From the NCBI RefSeq assembly GCF_000235365.1, contig NC_016449.1, positions 310,001 to 374,000 on the forward strand: a stretch of DNA of 64,000 nt. Reading direction: 5' to 3'. Below are positions 58,836 through 64,000 of the stretch, in pieces. This DNA comes from Eremothecium cymbalariae DBVPG#7215. Its lineage: Eukaryota; Ascomycota; Saccharomycetes; Saccharomycetales; Saccharomycetaceae. The translations under genes and the position numbers were made by a program. The notes beneath the pieces were generated by a model. The model searched no databases. It had not been told where the DNA came from and was given only the letters and a program-made list of their open reading frames with translations. Positions within the stretch are counted from its first letter, which is position 1. Every line of letters starts with the position of its first letter.

Positions 58836-59996
58836 ATGAGACATAGAGTGAAAAAGGTATGCAACGTGTTGAGTTTCTTTGTTAAGTTCTATGGACTTGG
58901 GGTTCCTAATGCCCTATTGAATGCATTCTGGAGCAAAATCAGTAGGACCAAGCAACAAGACAGTTCGTTAACGAGCCGTTTGAATCTGGAAGTGCTTAAA
59001 TATGCGAATACTGGTGCTATTGAGAGTTTCATTAGGCCGCTGATGGCACGGTGTGTTTGTTGGTGGTATATCAAGCAGACGTGGGGCGAGGGAGCTGCTG
59101 AGAAGTTTGAGTTTGACTATGTGGTGAAGGAGGATGGGCTTTCTAGGTTAGGGTGTTTAGAAAAGGCGAAGCAGTTTGTTGGTAAGCCTCGTACATCCAA
59201 GAGTAGATTTCTTACCAGGCCTTCGTACCATCACCATGATGATCCGATAATTTTTTATTTGCATGGGGGAGCTTTTGGAATTGGTTTGTCTAGGTTTGAT
59301 TATGCTTTTATGTCACAGGTGCTCGATCCTCTCTCTGAGGTATTCCCAGAACTTAAAGCGTTGGTTATGGACTACTCTTGTGTTACAGTTGACGGTGAGA
59401 ATGCCTTCCCAATAGCGTTAATGGATACTATTACCATATACCGTGAAATTTGCAAGGCTTACACTAACCCCCGGATATGGATTATATCCTGCAACGCTGG
59501 TGCGAATTTGAACCTGGGCCTATTGCAATACTTGGCAGAAATTAACGATCCTGGTTTAGTATGGCCAGAAAAGTCATTCTGTATATCACCTTGGCTAAAT
59601 TTGTCGATGTTCAACCACGAAGAAGTCGATTTAGTTGAACGGACGAAGGACGATAACGTAATGTACAACTTTATGGACAGGATGTCTTCTGCATACCTTC
59701 ACGGTCAAGAAGAAAGCTCTAACAAAGTAAATCCATATATCAATATTGAAGCTAATCTCAACCCAGAACTATGGACTCTTATATTAGAAAAATCCAAGTT
59801 ACATGTTGCTGTTATTGAAGGAGATATATTGCAGTCCGAAATCATGAATTTTATAGAACAGTTGCATATTCCTTCTACCATTGTAAATGCAGCTTACAAG
59901 CCAAATTCTATACTAAAATACATGTGGCCCTACGAAGGGGATTGGGCTCTCGAAGATCCAATCGGTCGCGCTTTAGTTCCATTCTTCCTCCGCTGA
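58836..59996 (+). CDS. Say1-like hormone-sensitive-lipase-family protein, nucleophile missing
   Basis: 386 residues. It has the alpha/beta-hydrolase (HSL subgroup) oxyanion motif as FYLHGGAFGIG (about 140-150). The usual G-D-S-A-G-G nucleophile elbow is replaced by S-C-N-A-G-A in IWIISCNAGANLNLGLL, so the catalytic Ser is Asn. The later catalytic Asp block is weak too (VAVIEGDILQSE), and a His block is not clear near the end. The N-terminal segment VCNVLSFFVKFYGLGVPNALL could be a membrane-anchoring helix. S. cerevisiae Say1 (YGR263C) is an ER sterol-acetate deacetylase of this family with an intact serine. No gene of this kind sits between LDH1 and KTR3 in S. cerevisiae. It may be a non-enzymatic paralogue. 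Function unknown. Confidence 0.65.
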   Translation: MRHRVKKVCNVLSFFVKFYGLGVPNALLNAFWSKISRTKQQDSSLTSRLNLEVLKYANTGAIESFIRPLMARCVCWWYIKQTWGEGAAEKFEFDYVVKEDGLSRLGCLEKAKQFVGKPRTSKSRFLTRPSYHHHDDPIIFYLHGGAFGIGLSRFDYAFMSQVLDPLSEVFPELKALVMDYSCVTVDGENAFPIALMDTITIYREICKAYTNPRIWIISCNAGANLNLGLLQYLAEINDPGLVWPEKSFCISPWLNLSMFNHEEVDLVERTKDDNVMYNFMDRMSSAYLHGQEESSNKVNPYINIEANLNPELWTLILEKSKLHVAVIEGDILQSEIMNFIEQLHIPSTIVNAAYKPNSILKYMWPYEGDWALEDPIGRALVPFFLR

Positions 59997-60363
59997 TACA
60001 GTGTCCGTAACTAGCAGACACCCATATTTTGTATGTATCGTTTATATTTATATCTACTACTGTTATATTGCAAGATTTATGACCATACCTCGGTAAAAGC
60101 ATAAAGGATCTATTTTAATAAGACTGATTACAAGAATTAGGAACAGTATCGAGACGCTGTTTCGTTATGTGGTGGTAGAGACAATTATCGATTTTTCGGA
60201 GTCTCGACGCCTTAAACGTCCAAGGTTTCGAAACCGAAAGACTCTTAAATGCTAAAATATATATTTACTATGTGTAAATAGAGATAGAAAAATAGTTATA
60301 TTAAGAAAAGGGTAACTCTAAATCTGAGCTTGACCACCAGGGTTAGGTTCTATTGCTTTAACT
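59997..60363. other. Intergenic region upstream of KTR3
   Basis: 367 bases, AT-rich at both ends, with a GGTTTCGAAACC palindrome at about 60224-60235. No tRNA A/B-box pair, and no ORF of note. Confidence 0.4.
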
Positions 60364-61581
60364 ATGCACCATCCGTCTAAGAAGAAGCTGCTGCCGAAGT
60401 CGGCGTTTCTCATTAGAAAGTATGAACGCCAAGTTAGGGCTGTATTTATTGCATTCCTTATTGCCCTCACTATAATGTTTATTGTTCACGACCCCCGGGT
60501 TAGTACCGCAGGAGTAGATAAAAGAATCAAGGATACAAGTCGTTTATTGAAGCCACATACTGATGAAGTGCAAGCTGTGCATTATCCGCAGAATAATGGA
60601 GCGAAAGCGAAAGCTGTGATACTAACATTGGCTAGGAATAGCGACCTTTGGTCTCTCGTTACTTCCATTAGACATGTGGAAGACAGGTTCAATCGAAATT
60701 ATGGGTATGATTGGGTGTTTCTAGGTGAGGAGCGGTTTACAGATGAATTCATGGAGATCACTTCATCGCTTGTGTCTGGTAAGGTTAAATACGGAGAGAT
60801 TCCTCATAAGCATTGGTCTTATCCAGATCTTATAAACCAAAAAAAGGCTCAAAAGTCAAGGGAAGACTATGGAGCTTCTGCCGTATTGAATGGTGATTCT
60901 GAGTGGCATATACATCTCAGTCGTTATGAATCCGGATTCTTTTGGAGACATCCGTTGCTCAAAGAGTATAAGTGGTATTGGCGTGTGGAACCTGATGTTA
61001 CAATATATTGTGACATCAATTATGATGTTTTCAGGTTTATGGAAGAGAACAACAAAAAATATGGTTTCATACTTACCGGGACAGAATACCAATCGACGAT
61101 TCCAACTTTATGGGAACATATTAAAGAGTTCAAGGATAAGCACCCTGAGTACATTAAAGATGATAATTTGATTGAGTTTATATCGAATGATTCCGGTGAC
61201 ACTTATAATGGCTGCAATTTCTCGTCAGATTTTGAAATAGCTTCACTTGATTTTTGGAGGTCAAAAGAGTACGGTGCATACTTTGATCATCTTGACAGAA
61301 CAGGTGGTTTCTTTTATGAACTTTGGGACGATTCGCCCATCCATTCCATTGCTGCTTCCTTGTTACTTGCAAAAGATGAATTACATTTCTTTGATGGCTT
61401 TGGCTACTACCATCCTAACTTTCTATCCTGCCCACTTGAGAGCTCAATTAGAAAACAAAACCAATGCATCTGTGATCCCTCTAGGGATCAAACCTGGGAA
61501 TCAAACTATTTCTGTAACAGGAAGTACATGAAAGCACGTAACTTGCCACTACTTAAAGAGCTGGGCGAGAACAAAGTTTAA
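60364..61581 (+). CDS. KTR3: Ktr3, Golgi alpha-1,2-mannosyltransferase
   Basis: 405 residues (S. cerevisiae 404). Type II membrane protein: a short basic cytosolic tail, one signal-anchor helix (AVFIAFLIALTIMFIV, about 26-41), a stem, then the GT15 catalytic domain from about 85 to the end. Family blocks: AKAVILTLARNSDLWSLVTS, NRNYGYDWVFLGEERFTDEF, YKWYWRVEPDVTIYCDINYD (metal and GDP-mannose site), and FFDGFGYYHPNFLSCP. Conserved cysteines near the end (CICDPSRDQ) probably form disulfides. It adds alpha-1,2-linked mannose to O- and N-glycans of cell-wall proteins. Matches YBR205W by position. Confidence 0.96.
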   Translation: MHHPSKKKLLPKSAFLIRKYERQVRAVFIAFLIALTIMFIVHDPRVSTAGVDKRIKDTSRLLKPHTDEVQAVHYPQNNGAKAKAVILTLARNSDLWSLVTSIRHVEDRFNRNYGYDWVFLGEERFTDEFMEITSSLVSGKVKYGEIPHKHWSYPDLINQKKAQKSREDYGASAVLNGDSEWHIHLSRYESGFFWRHPLLKEYKWYWRVEPDVTIYCDINYDVFRFMEENNKKYGFILTGTEYQSTIPTLWEHIKEFKDKHPEYIKDDNLIEFISNDSGDTYNGCNFSSDFEIASLDFWRSKEYGAYFDHLDRTGGFFYELWDDSPIHSIAASLLLAKDELHFFDGFGYYHPNFLSCPLESSIRKQNQCICDPSRDQTWESNYFCNRKYMKARNLPLLKELGENKV

Positions 61582-61788
61582 AAATCAGGAAATGGTTAGT
61601 TTATATTTTTTATATATGAGTTGTAATTTGCCTAATACAATTGTTGTTTAGATCCTGTTTGTAGAGCTACCTTGTAATAGGTTAGAGTTGTTCCCCAGTT
61701 CCTTTTCGTTTGTTCACTAAATTTGTCCGAACATTCGTTATCAAATTTCAGAATCCAACGTTTTATTTATTTCAATGCACTATGTAAG

Positions 61789-63000
61789 ATGAATAGAATA
61801 ACGCACTTGGTGAATAAGAGGGTTTTCCACAAAATGTTAGCATTACGGGTTGCATACAAAAGCAAGAGTAGCATATTTGCAGGAGCAAGATTGTCTAGAT
61901 GGTTTTATTCTACCAGAGAGCAGGAGCCTCTTCAGCAGTTAAGTGTTATGTTACAGAAGAACCTTGCTCATCGAAACAACGTGCTTTCAAACCAGGGTTC
62001 GGAGACTCTAAGATGTACTGTATTTAATGAAAATGGAGATTTAAAATCTAGAATTGCAACAGAAATTAAGCGGGATGATATCCTTCAAAAATATGGGTTG
62101 CTACCTCGAGACTTGAGAAAGATTGAGAAATCAAGAAGGAACGATTTGGTCCCTATTATGCTTGTTCGTGAAAACTGCATTATGTTCAGCCTTCTAAACA
62201 TCCGTGCCCTAGTGAAGAGCGACGTGGTGCTGCTTTTTGATCCCATGGGGGTGACATTGGATTCCAAAGCTCATACCGCTTTCCTCAATGATCTGCAGAT
62301 AAGACTCAGGAACCAGGGCGGACAAGGCATAGGTATTGATCCCTTACCCTATGAATTCCGAGCATTGGAATCGATTTTTATTTCCGCAATATCTAATCTC
62401 ACCGCAGAACTTCAGGTGCACTCTGCAGTGACCAAAGGTATTCTAAAAGATCTGGAATATAGCATAACGAAGGAGAAGCTTAAATTTTTATTAGTACAAA
62501 ATAAGAAACTTGGTGCCTTCCACAAGAAATCTCTCCTAATGGGAGAGATGATCAACGAACTCTTGGAACAAGATGATGTGCTATCGGCAATGTACCTGAC
62601 AGATAAAAAGTGTGGCAGGCCCAGAGATGAGGCCGACCATAACGAGATAGAAATGTTATTAGAGACATATTACACTCAGGTTGATGAGATTGTCCAATCA
62701 ATCAAGGGTATGCTTTCAAACGTGCGCACTACTGAGGAAATTATCAACATTATATTAGACTCCAACCGTAACCAGTTGATGTTACTCGGGTTAAGGTTTA
62801 GCATTGGCCTGTTTTCCATGGGGGCAGCTCTATTTGTGGCCTCGTTATATGGAATGAACTTAGAAAACTTTGTGGAAGATGGAAATATCAGTTTTATCTT
62901 GATCGTTACAGTAAGCTTGGTTTCGATGTCCTGGCTCTTCGTAAACACTATAAAGCGTCTACACAAATTGCAAAAAATGACTTTACTAGGCAACCGATAG
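61789..63000 (+). CDS. MFM1: Mfm1/Lpe10, mitochondrial Mg2+ transporter (CorA-Mrs2 family)
   Basis: 403 residues from ATG 61789 (S. cerevisiae 413). The open frame starts at 61723, but without an ATG at that point. The N-terminus MNRITHLVNKRVFHKMLALR is a good mitochondrial presequence. The central helical domain is typical (REPRDL-like LLPRDLRKIEKS, LPYEFRALESIF). Near the C-terminus there are two membrane helices with the family signature Tyr-Gly-Met-Asn (YGMNLENFVEDG, about 354-365) after the first. Lpe10 works with Mrs2 in magnesium import to the matrix. MFM1 (YPL060W) rather than MRS2 (YOR334W) is chosen on synteny with the flanking YPL/YBR genes. Confidence 0.88.
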   Translation: MNRITHLVNKRVFHKMLALRVAYKSKSSIFAGARLSRWFYSTREQEPLQQLSVMLQKNLAHRNNVLSNQGSETLRCTVFNENGDLKSRIATEIKRDDILQKYGLLPRDLRKIEKSRRNDLVPIMLVRENCIMFSLLNIRALVKSDVVLLFDPMGVTLDSKAHTAFLNDLQIRLRNQGGQGIGIDPLPYEFRALESIFISAISNLTAELQVHSAVTKGILKDLEYSITKEKLKFLLVQNKKLGAFHKKSLLMGEMINELLEQDDVLSAMYLTDKKCGRPRDEADHNEIEMLLETYYTQVDEIVQSIKGMLSNVRTTEEIINIILDSNRNQLMLLGLRFSIGLFSMGAALFVASLYGMNLENFVEDGNISFILIVTVSLVSMSWLFVNTIKRLHKLQKMTLLGNR

Positions 63001-63016
63001 CATCTCAAGCCAAACC

Positions 63017-63175
63017 CTAGTCATTATTCATCTTTGCACATTGTGATTTTAAACTCTTAGCGGTGTCCGGAGATTCGTGGAACATGTTTAACTTTGGGTC
63101 CCAGACCACGCCGGACAAATTACGAAATAAATTTACGTTCACTTCACCCACAGCCATTTTGTCAAATTCATGCAT
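63017..63175 (-). CDS. Possible 52-residue protein, unrecognised
   Basis: A complete ATG-to-stop frame on the minus strand, 17 bases after the MFM1 stop and divergent from FTH1. The product, MHEFDKMAVGEVNVNLFRNL and a further 32 residues, has a natural amino-acid mix (VVWDPKLNMFHESPDTAKSL) rather than the low-complexity look of chance frames in AT-rich DNA. A second ATG is at codon 7. No membrane segment or signal peptide. I do not recognise it. S. cerevisiae has no annotated gene I can recall at this spot. A GTAAGT upstream at about 63180 lacks a partner branch site. Confidence 0.4.
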   Translation of the reverse strand: MHEFDKMAVGEVNVNLFRNLSGVVWDPKLNMFHESPDTAKSLKSQCAKMNND

Positions 63176-63304
63176 AATATACTTACACCCACAAAAGAGG
63201 ATTTATAAAGCAATAGGAAACTAGGAATCTGAGAGTTCCAAAACGTTCATATTAGGATTTATGAAGTGTTGAGGTAGTCTAAGCTCGAGAGAGAAATCGT
63301 TATT

Positions 63305-64000
63305 ATGTTTGAGATTGATAAATATTTTTCGTTCCAGATCTTTTTTATATTCCTAAGAGAATCTTTGGAAATCGTCATTATTATTTCAATATTGTTGACG
63401 ATTGTGAAGCAAGCTGTAATTGGAGTTGAATTATCCAATCAGAAAGGGTATGTGAATGATAGGTTAACTGTCGAGGAGGAGGCATTTTTAGATCGCATTG
63501 GGGATTTAGATAATCCGGAGTCTTTGTCGACTCGCGTTAGTAATCATCAGTTGTATCAGAGGCTCAAGGTTCAAATATTTGCTGGTGGCGCTTTAGGGTT
63601 ATTCTGCTGTATGGTAATAGGAGTTTTTTTTATTATGTTTTTCTATTATGTGGGATCTGATTTGTGGTCCGTTAGTGAGCATTACTATGAAGGTGTGCTT
63701 AGTATATTGGCCTCGATTATTATCTCAGTGATGGGTTTATTTTTCCTACGAATGGGGAGACTAAAGGAGACATTTCGGATTAAATTGGCATCCATGATAT
63801 ATTCTGAACATGGTAATGTTCAGAATATGACACACAAAGGGAAGGTTAAACTCAGTGAGAAATATGCATTGTTCATTTTGCCTTTTGTTACGTCACTAAG
63901 AGAGGGGTTAGAGGCTGTGATTTTTGTTGGTGGGATTGGAATTGATCAGCCATTAACTTCTATACCTCTTTCAATGTTACTTGCTGTTGCATCGAGTTTT
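63305..64000 (+). CDS. FTH1: Fth1, vacuolar iron permease (5' part)
   Basis: The first 232 codons are in the window; the gene runs off the right edge (S. cerevisiae Fth1 465). The protein begins MFEIDKYFSFQIFFIFLRES. It has the first iron-exchange motif RESLE (about 18-22) in helix 1, further helices with GALGLFCCMVIGVFFIMFF and GVLSILASIIISVMGLFFLR, and the second motif REGLE (about 199-203) followed by a new helix. The two R-E-x-L-E motifs are characteristic of the Ftr1/Fth1 family. Fth1 pairs with the multicopper oxidase Fet5 and mobilises iron from the vacuole. Matches YBR207W by position, and the RESLE variant of motif 1 also suits Fth1. Confidence 0.93.
   Translation, partial: MFEIDKYFSFQIFFIFLRESLEIVIIISILLTIVKQAVIGVELSNQKGYVNDRLTVEEEAFLDRIGDLDNPESLSTRVSNHQLYQRLKVQIFAGGALGLFCCMVIGVFFIMFFYYVGSDLWSVSEHYYEGVLSILASIIISVMGLFFLRMGRLKETFRIKLASMIYSEHGNVQNMTHKGKVKLSEKYALFILPFVTSLREGLEAVIFVGGIGIDQPLTSIPLSMLLAVASSF

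Overview
The window is 64 kb of nuclear DNA from a budding yeast of the Saccharomycetaceae. The evidence is dense, mostly intron-poor genes that match Saccharomyces cerevisiae proteins one to one. Three short spliceosomal introns carry the yeast TACTAAC branch site. CTG is read as Leu (conserved CTG leucines in MCM7), so this is not a CTG-clade yeast. Gene order interleaves pairs of S. cerevisiae chromosome segments that arose by whole-genome duplication (WGD): YML059-069 with YLR437-445 on the left, and YPL060-072 with YBR200-207 on the right. ORC1, RPS1, and SML1/DIF1 are each present once where S. cerevisiae has duplicate pairs. The species therefore kept the pre-duplication order (a Lachancea-, Kluyveromyces-, Eremothecium-, Torulaspora- or Zygosaccharomyces-type yeast). 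I cannot fix the genus from the sequence alone.

Left block (1-28.5 kb): POB3 (3' end only), GMC2 (intron), ERV41 (intron), SMA2, ECM7, ORC1, TEM1, RPS1, MFT1, SEC39, PIF1, OGG1 (frameshifted at an A8 run), MRPL4, LSM3, NTE1, CAR2 and a combined SML1/DIF1 gene. Right block (29-64 kb): UBP16, BEM1 (previously hidden first exon and intron), a YPL071C-like gene, MUK1, BTS1, DER1, a YPL068C-like gene, a small COX8-like gene, MCM7, RGL1, VPS28, CWC27, TIM50, COS111, LDH1 with a very large internal insertion, a degenerate sterol-esterase-like gene, KTR3, MFM1/LPE10, an unlabelled 52-residue ORF, and FTH1 (5' part only). The join between the two blocks, at about 28.5-29.1 kb, is a rearrangement breakpoint relative to the inferred ancestral order.

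The genes are ordinary chromosomal housekeeping genes (replication, secretion, ribosome, mitochondria, splicing, lipid metabolism) and show no operon logic. Divergent pairs share short promoters. I found no transposon, LTR, tRNA, rRNA, CRISPR, centromere or virus-like sequence.

The most unusual items are: (1) the roughly 1,300-residue Ser/Lys/Thr repeat segment inserted inside the LDH1 lipid-droplet hydrolase; (2) a single gene carrying both the Dif1 and the Sml1 parts of ribonucleotide-reductase control; (3) the OGG1 frameshift at a homopolymer; (4) a GC-rich island with two inverted repeats between the Rap1 sites and the RPS1 start; (5) a strong excess of G over C on the coding strand at the 5' ends of many genes, which fades or reverses towards their 3' ends; and (6) an esterase-like protein whose nucleophile serine is replaced.
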